Shown: positions 8,890-17,822 of the stretch, piece after piece
Position numbering within the stretch: the first letter of the stretch is position 1
How the letters are laid out: each line of letters starts with the position of its first letter
Assembly (NCBI GenBank): GCA_002151545.1
Contig: CP021237.1
Span: 5,394,001-5,458,000 of the forward strand
From: Sphingobacteriaceae bacterium GW460-11-11-14-LB5
Lineage (GTDB): Bacteria > Bacteroidota > Bacteroidia > Sphingobacteriales > Sphingobacteriaceae
Direction of reading: 5' to 3'
DNA length: 64,000 nt
Program-made: the position numbers and the translations under genes
The notes under the pieces: generated by a model
What the model was told of the DNA's origin: nothing
Databases searched by the model: none
The model's input: only the letters and a program-made list of their open reading frames with translations

Positions 8890-10581
8890 ATGAAAAAACT
8901 AAAATATGGTCTTTTAGCAGCAGGTTTCGGGCTGGCTGTTTTATCTTTTTCATTTAAGGAAGATTTGTTTCTGGTTTCTAAAAACCTGGATATTTTTGCT
9001 TCGCTCTATAAAGAAATCAACATTAACTATGTAGATGATACCAATGCCCCGCAATTGATGAAAACCGGTATTGATGCTATGCTGGATAGTTTAGATCCTT
9101 ATACCGAGTATGTTCCCGAATCGGAAATTGAAGATTACAAGTTGAAATATGTAAGCACGCAGTACGGAGGTATTGGTGCCAGCACTGTTTTTATCGATGG
9201 CAAACTGTTTATTAACGATGTGAGTGAAGGTTATCCCGCAAATAAAAGTGAAGTTAAAGCCGGAGATCAGGTAGTGAGTATCAACGGAATTGCGGTAAAA
9301 GGTAAAGATCGTCAGGAAATTAGTCAGTTGTTGCGTGGCCCCAAAGGAACGCCGGTTGATTTGCTGGTGATCAGAGATGGTAAAGAAATTACAAAAAAAC
9401 TTGTCCGTGATGAAATAAAACAACCTAACGTATCTTACTCCGGAATGGTTGGCGACGGAATAGGTTATATCAAGCTTGATAAATTTCTGGAAAATTCTGG
9501 TCAGGAAGTTAAAGATGCCCTGTTGGCTATTCAAAAAGAAAACCCCAAAGGTGTTGTTTTAGATTTGAGAAACAATGGCGGGGGTATTTTGCAGGAAGCG
9601 GTTAAAATTGTGAACCTTTTTGTGAATAAAGATCAGCTTATTGTAACCCAAAAAGGCAAAAATGTAGAGAAAAACATTGCCTATAAAACACTTTTAACCC
9701 CAGTTTCTACTTCTGTTCCGCTGGTGGTGTTGGTAAACGGAAATTCGGCCTCAGCTTCAGAAATTGTGGCCGGTTCGTTACAGGATTTAGATCGTGCCAT
9801 TGTAATCGGTCAACGTAGTTACGGCAAAGGCCTGGTTCAGCAAACCTTCAACCTGCCTTATAACAGTTTGGTTAAAGTAACGGTTGCTAAATATTATACC
9901 CCATCAGGCAGGTGTATCCAAAAATTAGATTATGCACATAAAAATGCTGATGGCGTTGCAGAGCGTTTTGCCGATTCGACCATGGTCATGTACCAAACCA
10001 AAGCAGGAAGAAATGTGTACAGTGGTAATGGTGTTTATCCTGATATTGTGGTTGATGCCAAAAAGCTCAGCCCGATTACGATTTCAATGATCAATAAAAA
10101 CCTGTTCTTCAACTACGCAAATCAATACCGGAAAGAGAAACCAAGTCTGGCATCAGCCAAAACGTTCCAGCTATCAGATGCAGATTATGCAACATTTTCT
10201 GGCAGCCTTGCCGATAAAGATCTGGCTTACCAAAGCCGTACCGAAAGATTGCTTTCCGATTTAAGGTTAGAGGCTGAAAAGGAAAATAAATCTGCTGAAG
10301 TGAAAACCGATCTGGAAAATCTTAAATATAAACTTACCTCTTCTAAAAAAACTGATCTGGTTAGCCATAAAGCAGAAATTAAAAGGGTTTTAGAAACACA
10401 GATTGTGAGCCGTTATTTTTACGAAAAAGGAAGAATTGAGCAAAGCTTCCAATACGATAAAGAATTGGCTGCGGCGAAAAATCTTTTTACCAATCAATCG
10501 CAGATACTGGCCATTTTAAAAGGAGATGGCAATTATAAGGTGATTGGAAAACCAACCAAAGCCACCGCATCAATAGACTAA
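8890..10581 (+). CDS. C-terminal processing peptidase, S41 family
   Basis: A 563-aa serine peptidase of the Prc/CtpA type acting in the periplasm. The N-terminal hydrophobic stretch (about 5-22) is a signal or anchor. A PDZ domain covers about 85-165 (YGGIGASTVF, VKAGDQVVSINGIAVKG). The S41 core is about 185-345, with LDLRNNGGG, then GNSASASEIVAGSL holding the catalytic Ser (about 288) and YGKGLVQ holding the catalytic Lys (about 313). The last 170 residues are a charged helical tail. Such enzymes trim or degrade proteins by recognising their C-termini. The GH29 gene starts 28 bp downstream, so read-through is possible. Confidence 0.93.
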   Translation: MKKLKYGLLAAGFGLAVLSFSFKEDLFLVSKNLDIFASLYKEININYVDDTNAPQLMKTGIDAMLDSLDPYTEYVPESEIEDYKLKYVSTQYGGIGASTVFIDGKLFINDVSEGYPANKSEVKAGDQVVSINGIAVKGKDRQEISQLLRGPKGTPVDLLVIRDGKEITKKLVRDEIKQPNVSYSGMVGDGIGYIKLDKFLENSGQEVKDALLAIQKENPKGVVLDLRNNGGGILQEAVKIVNLFVNKDQLIVTQKGKNVEKNIAYKTLLTPVSTSVPLVVLVNGNSASASEIVAGSLQDLDRAIVIGQRSYGKGLVQQTFNLPYNSLVKVTVAKYYTPSGRCIQKLDYAHKNADGVAERFADSTMVMYQTKAGRNVYSGNGVYPDIVVDAKKLSPITISMINKNLFFNYANQYRKEKPSLASAKTFQLSDADYATFSGSLADKDLAYQSRTERLLSDLRLEAEKENKSAEVKTDLENLKYKLTSSKKTDLVSHKAEIKRVLETQIVSRYFYEKGRIEQSFQYDKELAAAKNLFTNQSQILAILKGDGNYKVIGKPTKATASID

Positions 10582-10609
10582 ACCCGACTAAACTATACCG
10601 CTATCCCTT

Positions 10610-11935
10610 ATGAAGAAATTAGCCCTGATATGCCTTGTGCTATTAAGCGCCTTACAGTTAAAAGCACAGGATTATACACCTGCGGCCGCTAATTTAAAAC
10701 AAAGAGCCTGGTTTAACGAAGCCCGATTCGGCTTATTTATTCATTGGGGGCCTTTTAGCATCCCGGGAAGTGGCGAATGGGTAATGAACGAACGGAAGCT
10801 GAATGTTCATAATTATACCAACCTGAAAGATTTTTTCAATCCGGTTGAATTTAATGCTGAGCAATGGGTGAGTATGGCGAAGAATGCCGGAATGAAGTAC
10901 ATTACGCTAATCACCCGCCATCATGACGGCTTTAGTATGTGGGATACGAAGTATTCTGACTTCAACATCATGAATACGCCTTATAAAAAAGATATTGTAA
11001 AAATGATGGCCGATGAGTGCCATAAACAAGGTATAAAACTATACCTGTATTATTCGCTGTTAGATTGGCGCAGGGAAGACTATCCGCATGAAACCGGCCG
11101 TACTGGTCAGAATTCGGGCAGAACCGGCAAAGGCGATTACGCCAGTTATTTGCAGTTTATGAAAAACCAGCTGACCGAGTTGTTAACCAATTATGGTGAA
11201 ATCGGAGGGATCTGGTTTGACGGGCATTGGGATCAAACCGAACCAGAAGGATCAAAAGACCGGACTTCGCGGATTGATTGGAAATACAATGAAATTTATG
11301 GTTTAATCCACAAACTTCAACCACAATGTATGATTGGTAACAACCATCACCTTACACCCTTTGCCGGAGAAGATTTTCAGATGTTCGAGCGCGATCTTCC
11401 GGGCGAGAATAAATCGGGCTTGAGCTTTCAAAAGGCATCAGATAAATTACCACTCGAAACCTGCGAAACCATTTCAAATTCGTGGGGATATAATTTGAGC
11501 GATACCTATTACAAATCGAATAAAGAACTGGTTCATATGTTGGTTAAAGCCGCGAGTTTGGGTTCTAATCTTTTACTGAACATTGGTCCGATGCCAAGCG
11601 GTAAAATCCAGCCAGAGTTTCAAGACCGGTTAACAGGCCTGGGCGATTGGCTTAAAATTTATGGCGAAAGCATTTATGGTACAAAAGCTGGATTTATTAA
11701 ACCGCAAGCCTGGGGCAGCATTACACAAAGCGACAATAAAATTTATATCCACCTGGTTGACGGAAAAACGGCATCCCTTGATTTAGAAAACGTTCCGGTA
11801 AAGAAAATTAAAAAGGCATATTTACTAAAAGATAAAAGCCCGGTAAACTATACCTTTAAAAAGTCGAAATTAACCATTACCACAACTTTAAATGGGGCAG
11901 AACCCGATCAGGTAATCGTTTTGGAGATTGGCTAA
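10610..11935 (+). CDS. Alpha-L-fucosidase, GH29
   Basis: A 441-aa secreted enzyme with a signal peptide ending LKAQ (residue 20). GH29 hallmarks are WFNEARFGLFIHWGPFS (34-50), the HHDGFSMWDTKYSDFN segment (104-119), and GGIWFDGHWD (199-208), in which Asp204 is the predicted nucleophile. The family removes alpha-linked L-fucose from glycans with retention of configuration. It is followed by GH92 and GH2 genes on the same strand, a set that fits fucosylated N-glycans. The acid/base residue is not conserved across GH29 and cannot be placed safely. Confidence 0.93.
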   Translation: MKKLALICLVLLSALQLKAQDYTPAAANLKQRAWFNEARFGLFIHWGPFSIPGSGEWVMNERKLNVHNYTNLKDFFNPVEFNAEQWVSMAKNAGMKYITLITRHHDGFSMWDTKYSDFNIMNTPYKKDIVKMMADECHKQGIKLYLYYSLLDWRREDYPHETGRTGQNSGRTGKGDYASYLQFMKNQLTELLTNYGEIGGIWFDGHWDQTEPEGSKDRTSRIDWKYNEIYGLIHKLQPQCMIGNNHHLTPFAGEDFQMFERDLPGENKSGLSFQKASDKLPLETCETISNSWGYNLSDTYYKSNKELVHMLVKAASLGSNLLLNIGPMPSGKIQPEFQDRLTGLGDWLKIYGESIYGTKAGFIKPQAWGSITQSDNKIYIHLVDGKTASLDLENVPVKKIKKAYLLKDKSPVNYTFKKSKLTITTTLNGAEPDQVIVLEIG

Positions 11936-11943
11936 GAGGACAT

Positions 11944-12072
11944 TTATATATGCTGTCATCCTGAACGTAGTGAAGGATCTTTCCGAATTTCAATCAAAAA
12001 AGTCGTCATTGCTTCCCCGAAAGGTCGGGACAAGTTGTCGGCTGAAAAAGCCTTCTCGCAATGACGATCTCT
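11944..12072. repeat. Dispersed palindromic intergenic repeat
   Basis: This stretch begins TGTCATCCTGAACG and contains an inverted pair CGTCATTGC/GCAATGACG (12004-12066). Between the arms are smaller stems: CCCGA with TCGGG, and GGCT with AGCC. Related pieces sharing GTCATC or GATGAC ends occur at 14527-14592 and 19031-19147. A short reading frame across it is an artefact of the repeat. It looks like a mobile REP-like element of the genome. Confidence 0.65.
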
Positions 12073-12170
12073 CTTGTTCAAAAGCCTATTTATCTTCCTA
12101 TAATTGGGCTTAATTCAATGCTTTTACTTAATTTCAACACAATTCTTCACCTCTTTATAAGAAAATAAAC

Positions 12171-12184
12171 GTAAAACGTTTTAC
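12171..12184. promoter_or_regulatory. Candidate LacI-family operator
   Basis: GTAAAACGTTTTAC is a perfect 14-bp palindrome with a central CG, the typical form of LacI/GalR operators. It lies 41 bp upstream of the GH92 start and overlaps a weak -7-like TACTTTTA. It is probably the control site of the mannosidase gene; the regulator is not in the window. Confidence 0.6.
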
Positions 12185-12224
12185 TTTTAGATTTTTAAAT
12201 CTATTGTCGGAAATTATAAGCACC

Positions 12225-14483
12225 ATGCAGTTCAAGAAAATCTCTTCCATTCTATTTTTAACGGCCTCTCTTTTTACCAATAATACCTTTGCACAACAAA
12301 AAACGAATTTAACCCAGTATATCGATCCATTAATCGGATCAGCAAAACATGGGCATGTTTTTGTAGGTGCCAATGTTCCGTTTGGGGCTGTACAGCTTGG
12401 GCCGAACAATATTTTTGAAGGCTGGGACTGGTGCAGTGGATATAATTATGCCAGCAATACCATTACCGGTTTTGCGCATACGCATTTAAGTGGTACCGGT
12501 ATTGGCGACTTAGGTGATATTTCGATTATGCCCGCAACCGGAAAAACGCTTTTAGAAAAAGGCAAAACGGCCAATGATCCTGCAGGTTATTTATCTACCT
12601 TTTCTCATCAGCATGAAACCGCTAAAGCTGGTTATTATAGTGTGCTGTTAGAGAAATATGGCATTAAAGCCGAACTAACTGCGACCGAAAGGGTAGGTTT
12701 TCACCAATATACCTTTAAAAAAGACGCTGAAAATCCACATATCATTATCGATTTGATTGAGGGTATAGGCTGGGATGCGCCTGTATCTGCTTCATTTAAA
12801 CAGCTTGATGCTACCACTATTGTAGGGCATCGTAATTCGAAAGGCTGGGCCAACGATCAACGTTTATATTTTGTAATTAAACTTTCACAACCGATTAAAA
12901 GTCTGGCATTGTATGACAGCACTGCAGTGAAAAGTGGCGCGGCATTATCTGGCAAAAAACTAAAAGCAGCGGTAAGTTTTAATGCCATTAACAACGATAA
13001 ATTACAGATTAAAGTAGCTTTATCTCCGGTAAGCATCGAAAATGCCATTTTAAATCTAAAAACAGAATTACCAGGCTGGGACTTTGCATCAACAGTTAAA
13101 AACGGTGATGCAAAATGGGAGAAGGAACTCGCCAAGGTAAAGATTGAGGCTTCAAATACAACCAAAAAGGTGTTTTATACCGCTTTGTATCACACGATGG
13201 TGGCGCCATCACTTTTTAACGATGTAAACAAAGATTACCTGGGTACAGATAAAAAGGTGTACAAAAAGGCCAGTTTTAATAATTTAACTACTTTCTCTCT
13301 TTGGGATACCTACCGTGCAGCAAATCCGCTTTTCACGATCCTGCACCAGGATAAGGTAAACGATGTGGTAAATACCATGCTGGCCATTTACAAGCAACAG
13401 GGTAAACTACCGGTTTGGCATTTAATGGGTAGCGAAACCAATACCATGGTAGGCTATCATGCCGTTCCGGTTATTGTTGATGCTTATTTAAAAGGCTACC
13501 GCGGTTTCGATGTAAACCTGGCATACGAAGCCATAAAACAATCGGCCATGCAGAAAACGGATGGCATCGAATACATTCAGGAGCTTAAACATATTCCGGC
13601 CGATAAAATAAACGAATCAGTGGGTAAGGCTTTGGAATATGCTATTGACGATTATTGCATCGCTCAAATGGCGAAAGCACTAAACAAAACGGCAGATTAC
13701 ACTTACTTTAGCAAAAGATCGAAGTTGTATAGTTTATATTTCGATCCAAACGTTCAGTTTATGCGGGGTAAACTTACCAATGGAAACTGGAGAAGTCCTT
13801 TCGATCCTTTTTCATCCAAACACCGTGAAGATGATTACGTAGAAGGCAATGCCTGGCAGTATACCTGGTTGGTGCCACAAGATGTAGAAGGGCTGATTAA
13901 TCTTTTTGGAGGAGATAAAGCTTTTACCAATAAACTCGACTCGCTATTTACCTTACCTTTAGATTTAGGGACCAATGGTTCGCCGGATATTAGCGGATTG
14001 ATTGGTAATTATGCACAGGGAAATGAACCCAATCACCACATTCCCTATTTATATACTTATGCAGGCCAGCCATGGAAAACTGCCGATCTGATCCGTAAAA
14101 TTGATAAAGATTTTTATTCGGCTAAACCAGATGGATTGTGCGGCAATGAAGATGTAGGGCAGATGAGTGCCTGGTATGTTTTCTCAGCAATGGGATTTTA
14201 TCCCGTAAATCCGGCAAACGGTGCTTACGTTTTTGGAACGCCTTTGATTAACAGTGCTAACATTTCATTGCCTGGGAATAAGAAATTCGATATTAAGGTG
14301 ATAGGTAATAGTGCTGAGCATAAATACATTCAGAAAATTGTACTGAATGGCAAAGCTTATACAAAATCATTTATCCTGCATAAAACCATTACAGCAGGAG
14401 GAAATATGCAAATTTACATGGGCAATAAACCATCGGAAAGCTGGGGCGTAAAACCTGGGGATAGACCAACATCCGGGAAATAA
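12225..14483 (+). CDS. Alpha-mannosidase, GH92
   Basis: A 752-aa secreted enzyme. The ATG at 12225 gives a proper signal peptide (ending NTFAQ, about residue 25); an in-frame TTG at 12204 is less likely. GH92 hallmarks are YIDPLIGSAKHGHVFVGA at the start of the mature protein, FGAVQLGPNN, FAHTHLSGTG, then FSLWDTYRAANPLF, MVGYHAVPVI, EGNAWQYTW, GNEPNHHIPYLY and CGNEDVGQMSAWYVFSAMG. The family is calcium-dependent, inverts configuration and trims alpha-mannose, usually from N-glycans or yeast mannan. A palindromic LacI-type site lies upstream. Confidence 0.95.
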   Translation: MQFKKISSILFLTASLFTNNTFAQQKTNLTQYIDPLIGSAKHGHVFVGANVPFGAVQLGPNNIFEGWDWCSGYNYASNTITGFAHTHLSGTGIGDLGDISIMPATGKTLLEKGKTANDPAGYLSTFSHQHETAKAGYYSVLLEKYGIKAELTATERVGFHQYTFKKDAENPHIIIDLIEGIGWDAPVSASFKQLDATTIVGHRNSKGWANDQRLYFVIKLSQPIKSLALYDSTAVKSGAALSGKKLKAAVSFNAINNDKLQIKVALSPVSIENAILNLKTELPGWDFASTVKNGDAKWEKELAKVKIEASNTTKKVFYTALYHTMVAPSLFNDVNKDYLGTDKKVYKKASFNNLTTFSLWDTYRAANPLFTILHQDKVNDVVNTMLAIYKQQGKLPVWHLMGSETNTMVGYHAVPVIVDAYLKGYRGFDVNLAYEAIKQSAMQKTDGIEYIQELKHIPADKINESVGKALEYAIDDYCIAQMAKALNKTADYTYFSKRSKLYSLYFDPNVQFMRGKLTNGNWRSPFDPFSSKHREDDYVEGNAWQYTWLVPQDVEGLINLFGGDKAFTNKLDSLFTLPLDLGTNGSPDISGLIGNYAQGNEPNHHIPYLYTYAGQPWKTADLIRKIDKDFYSAKPDGLCGNEDVGQMSAWYVFSAMGFYPVNPANGAYVFGTPLINSANISLPGNKKFDIKVIGNSAEHKYIQKIVLNGKAYTKSFILHKTITAGGNMQIYMGNKPSESWGVKPGDRPTSGK

Positions 14484-14526
14484 TTCCAGATGAAAAAGAG
14501 GTTAGTTTATCTGGATTTTGTCTGGT

Positions 14527-14592
14527 TGAGCTTGTCGAAACGCCCTGCACGGCGTTGTGTAAGGTCCTTCGACAGGCTCAGGATGACAATTC
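14527..14592. repeat. Inverted intergenic repeat
   Basis: TGAGCTTGTCGAA (14527-14539) pairs with TTCGACAGGCTCA (14568-14580) with one mismatch. CGCC/GGCG forms an inner stem, and GGATGACA follows. The outer sequence is a dispersed repeat widespread in bacterial genomes of this type. It fills most of the 166-bp gap between the GH92 and GH2 genes and may act as a transcription or mRNA-stability signal. Confidence 0.65.
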
Positions 14593-14649
14593 TAAATACA
14601 TCCTCATGAACATCAACCATAACAAGTATCAACTAAATATCTTAAATAA

Positions 14650-17256
14650 ATGAAGAAAATATTTTTACTTTTTTTACTCTGTTCAGCTTTAATTGTCGAT
14701 GCGCAACAGCGTTACGAGTTAAATTCGGGCTGGGTATGCACCAATATTAAAGAGGCAAAAGCTAACGGCTCAGAAATTTCGAAGGCAGGTTTTTCGACCA
14801 ACAACTGGATGCCTGCAACTGTTCCCGGAACGGTATTAACCACTTTGCTAAATAATAAAAAGGTTCCAGATCCATTTTATGGAATGAATAATGAAAAAAT
14901 TCCGGATGTATATAAAACGGGTAACGACTATTATACCTATTGGTTTGTAAAAGATTTCGAGGAGCATGCTGTGGGTAACGAACAGGTTTGGCTGCAGTTT
15001 AGAGGAATAAATTACAAAGCCGAAATTTATTTAAACGGAAAAAAAGTTAATCCGAAAACCCAGGTAGGCATGCACCTTAGGGCGCAATACAACATCACTA
15101 AACTGTTATCTTCGAACGGAAAAAACAGGCTGGCTGTTATCGTTTATCCACCAGATTTTCCGGGCAATCCGAATGGTGGACAAGGTGGCGATGGTACCAT
15201 TGCAAAAGGCTTAACCACACAATATACAGCTGGCTGGGACTGGATTCAGCCCACCCGCGACCGTAACACGGGCATTTGGGATAAAGTGACTATTGAGAAA
15301 ACAAAAAGTATAAATATCCAGAATCCACAAGTAATCACCCTGGTTCCGGGCAAGCGTTTACCCGAAGGCAAACAAAATCCAGCTACAGTTAAAGTTTCGG
15401 TTGAAGTAGAAAATCCTACCGGCCAGGCGGTTTCAGGCACCTTGCAATATCAAATTGCCGGAAAGCTGATTAAACAGCCTGCCACTATCGCGGCAAACAA
15501 AACCACCACAGTTAAACTACCGGATTTACAGCTCGAAAACCCTAAATTATGGTGGCCAAGCGGATATGGGCCGCAAAACCTGTATGAGGTGAAGATCGAA
15601 TTTGTAGCCGCCAATCAGGTATTAGACCAGGAACAGCTTAAAGTAGGGGTTCGCCAGATTGACAATATCTGGAATGGACATACTCAAAGTATGGGCGCCT
15701 ATGTAAACGGACAAAAGATTTTTATTAAAGGAGGCAACTGGATTATTTCTGATGCAATGCTCCGTTTTAGTGATGCCCGTTACGATGCCGAAGTACGTTA
15801 CCATAAAGATATGAACCTCAACCTGATCAGGATTTGGGGAGGGGCAATTTTAGAAAGACCAGAGTTTTACAACGCCTGCGATAAATATGGTTTATTGATA
15901 TTCCAGGATTTCTGGTTCAGTGGTGATTGTAATGGCCGTTGGGTAGATCCGATGAAAAAGGAAGACCAATGGACACGCAGAAATTATCCTGATGATCATC
16001 ATTTAACCTTAACAGCCATTGAAGATCAGATCAAGATGATCAGGAACCATGCTTCGCTGGCTTTTTGGTGTGGAGGGAATGAAATTACACCACCTGAAGA
16101 CATTTTAGAGCCGTTAAAAAACGATATCCTGCCGCGCCTGGATGGTACTCGAAAACTTTTCGATTTCTCTAATAGCGACGAAATGTCGTTCAATTCAATC
16201 GGTGGAAATGGCGATGGCCCTTACGGCATACAGGACATTAAAACTTTCTGGGGCACCAGAACCTTTCCTTATAATTCGGAAGTTGGATCGGTAGGTGTAG
16301 GCGATTATGTTTCCCTGCTCCGTTTTATCCCAAAAGAAAACCTGATTGCACCGCAATACAAAGCTAAACCCGATTCGGTGTGGGATTACCATAAATATAT
16401 TTCTTATGAGCAATACCTTAATCCATACGGTAAGCCAAAAAGTGCAGAAGATTTTGCCATGAAGGCCCAGCTGGCCAATTACGATCAATACAGGGCATTA
16501 ATGGAAGGTTTTTCTAATAAAATGTGGGATTGGTATACCGGATCAATCATCTGGAAAACCCAAAATCCATGGACAGCCATGCGTGGACAGATGTATGATT
16601 ATTACCTTGATCCTAATGCCTGTTTATATGGCTTAAGAAAAGGGAGTGAGCCCTTGCATGTGATGATGAATCCTTTGGATAGTATGGTTACCATCGTAAA
16701 CAATGGGTTCACCACCAGAAATAACCTGATGGTACAAGCGAAAGCTTATGATATGGATGGAAAAGATTATTTCTATTCGCAGGTATTCAACTCAGTAGGT
16801 CCATCTTCGGTGAGGAGACTTTTTCCTATGAACGAATTCTTAACCAAACTGGATAAAAAAGAAGGTGTATTTGTTTCTTTAAGGATTTTAGATCAAAAGC
16901 AAAATATTTTAAGTGAGAATATTTACTGGCTTCCTGGTAAGGACGGTGAATATTCGGGGTTAAAAAACATCAAACAAACACCATTAAAAGTAGCAGCTGT
17001 CAATCAGAAAAATGGTAAGGTTACCGTGACTTTGAGCAATGCAAGCGGAAATCCGGTGGCATTTTTTAACCGTGTTGCTTTAATAAACGGCAATAGCGGT
17101 GAACGTATACTCCCTGCTTTTTATGATGATAACTATGTAAGTATTTTACCAGGCGAAAGTAAAACGGTAACGGTAGAATATACAGGGAAACAAAGTAATC
17201 TGGGTGTAGAGGTATACGGCTGGAATGTAGCAAAGCAGAAAGTAAGTATTCAATAA
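14650..17256 (+). CDS. Glycoside hydrolase family 2, beta-mannosidase/endo-beta-mannosidase-like
   Basis: An 868-aa secreted enzyme with a signal peptide ending VDAQ (about residue 19). Domains in order are a galactose-binding-like sandwich (about 25-215, with WMPATVPGTVLTTLL), an immunoglobulin-like GH2 domain (about 220-335), and the TIM barrel (about 345-680) with FIKGGNWI, LNLIRIWGGAILERPEFY, IFQDFWFSGDC and the acid/base motif WCGGNE. C-terminal sandwich domains follow. The pattern is nearest to beta-mannosidases and mannosylglycoprotein endo-beta-mannosidases; an exo-glucosaminidase is the main alternative. With GH92 and GH29 next to it, cleavage of the Man-beta-GlcNAc core of N-glycans is a reasonable inference. 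Confidence 0.85.
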   Translation: MKKIFLLFLLCSALIVDAQQRYELNSGWVCTNIKEAKANGSEISKAGFSTNNWMPATVPGTVLTTLLNNKKVPDPFYGMNNEKIPDVYKTGNDYYTYWFVKDFEEHAVGNEQVWLQFRGINYKAEIYLNGKKVNPKTQVGMHLRAQYNITKLLSSNGKNRLAVIVYPPDFPGNPNGGQGGDGTIAKGLTTQYTAGWDWIQPTRDRNTGIWDKVTIEKTKSINIQNPQVITLVPGKRLPEGKQNPATVKVSVEVENPTGQAVSGTLQYQIAGKLIKQPATIAANKTTTVKLPDLQLENPKLWWPSGYGPQNLYEVKIEFVAANQVLDQEQLKVGVRQIDNIWNGHTQSMGAYVNGQKIFIKGGNWIISDAMLRFSDARYDAEVRYHKDMNLNLIRIWGGAILERPEFYNACDKYGLLIFQDFWFSGDCNGRWVDPMKKEDQWTRRNYPDDHHLTLTAIEDQIKMIRNHASLAFWCGGNEITPPEDILEPLKNDILPRLDGTRKLFDFSNSDEMSFNSIGGNGDGPYGIQDIKTFWGTRTFPYNSEVGSVGVGDYVSLLRFIPKENLIAPQYKAKPDSVWDYHKYISYEQYLNPYGKPKSAEDFAMKAQLANYDQYRALMEGFSNKMWDWYTGSIIWKTQNPWTAMRGQMYDYYLDPNACLYGLRKGSEPLHVMMNPLDSMVTIVNNGFTTRNNLMVQAKAYDMDGKDYFYSQVFNSVGPSSVRRLFPMNEFLTKLDKKEGVFVSLRILDQKQNILSENIYWLPGKDGEYSGLKNIKQTPLKVAAVNQKNGKVTVTLSNASGNPVAFFNRVALINGNSGERILPAFYDDNYVSILPGESKTVTVEYTGKQSNLGVEVYGWNVAKQKVSIQ

Positions 17257-17280
17257 TAGCAAAGTTCGTCATTACTTGTT

Positions 17281-17379
17281 AGTCGGGATTTATAATCCCG
17301 ACTTTAGTGCTAAGGATTTTAAATCCTTTGGTGGATTGCAAATCCACACCTCATTCAGTCGAGATTGCAAATCTCGACT
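17281..17379. repeat. Cluster of four small hairpins
   Basis: Four consecutive inverted repeats are seen: AGTCGGGATT/AATCCCGACT (17281-17303), AAGGATTT/AAATCCTT (17312-17328), GTGGATT/AATCCAC (17331-17347) and AGTCGAGATT/AATCTCGACT (17357-17379). The first and last are near copies. This is a composite palindromic repeat of the REP type, placed between convergent genes. Confidence 0.75.
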
Positions 17380-17395
17380 AACATGATCTAAAACA

Positions 17396-17427
17396 AAAAA
17401 AGGCGACACTTTACGTATCGCCTTTTT
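17396..17427 (-). terminator. Intrinsic terminator of the ferredoxin operon
   Basis: AAAAAGGCGA and TCGCCTTTTT pair around a 12-base loop. On the minus strand it follows the ferredoxin stop codon by about 22 bp and ends in a T-run. Confidence 0.8.
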
Positions 17428-17449
17428 CCATTTAATATGTTTTACAGCC

Positions 17450-17776
17450 TTAGCTTACGCCGTGTAATTTTACTTTTAATCCGTCCATATTGTTATTTAA
17501 CTGCAACTGGCAGGCTAAACGCGAATTTGGTAACAGATCAGGCAAGGTATCTAACATGGCATACTCATCGTCTGTCATTTCGTTCAGTTTCTCTTCGCCT
17601 TCTAACACATCTACGCAGCAGGTAGCACATAAGGCCATTCCGCCACAGGTAGCCAGAATATCGTACTCTGATGCTTTTAAAAACTCCATCAGGCTTAAAC
17701 CCATGTCAGTTGGTGCAACGTGTTCCGTAACCGAGCCATCCGGCTCTTGCATATATATGTTAATGTTATTTTCCAT
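17450..17776 (-). CDS. 2Fe-2S ferredoxin, adrenodoxin type
   Basis: A 108-aa soluble electron carrier. The cluster ligands are Cys44, Cys50 and Cys53 (CGGMALCATC) and Cys89 (RLACQ), the C-x5-C-x2-C spacing of plant/vertebrate-type ferredoxins, adrenodoxin branch. It lies 46 bp downstream of a ferredoxin-NADP reductase gene on the same strand, so the pair probably form a short electron chain from NADPH. The final acceptor is not visible here. A terminator follows. Confidence 0.9.
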   Translation of the reverse strand: MENNINIYMQEPDGSVTEHVAPTDMGLSLMEFLKASEYDILATCGGMALCATCCVDVLEGEEKLNEMTDDEYAMLDTLPDLLPNSRLACQLQLNNNMDGLKVKLHGVS

Positions 17777-17822
17777 TTTTTTTAGTTCTCTTATGTTTGT
17801 AGCGACAAATATAGGAGAAAGC

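Noticed and set aside
11928..12113. A 61-codon open frame after the fucosidase
   Set aside because: It lies within a dispersed palindromic repeat (TGTCATCCTGAACG...) and overlaps the fucosidase end; nothing indicates coding.
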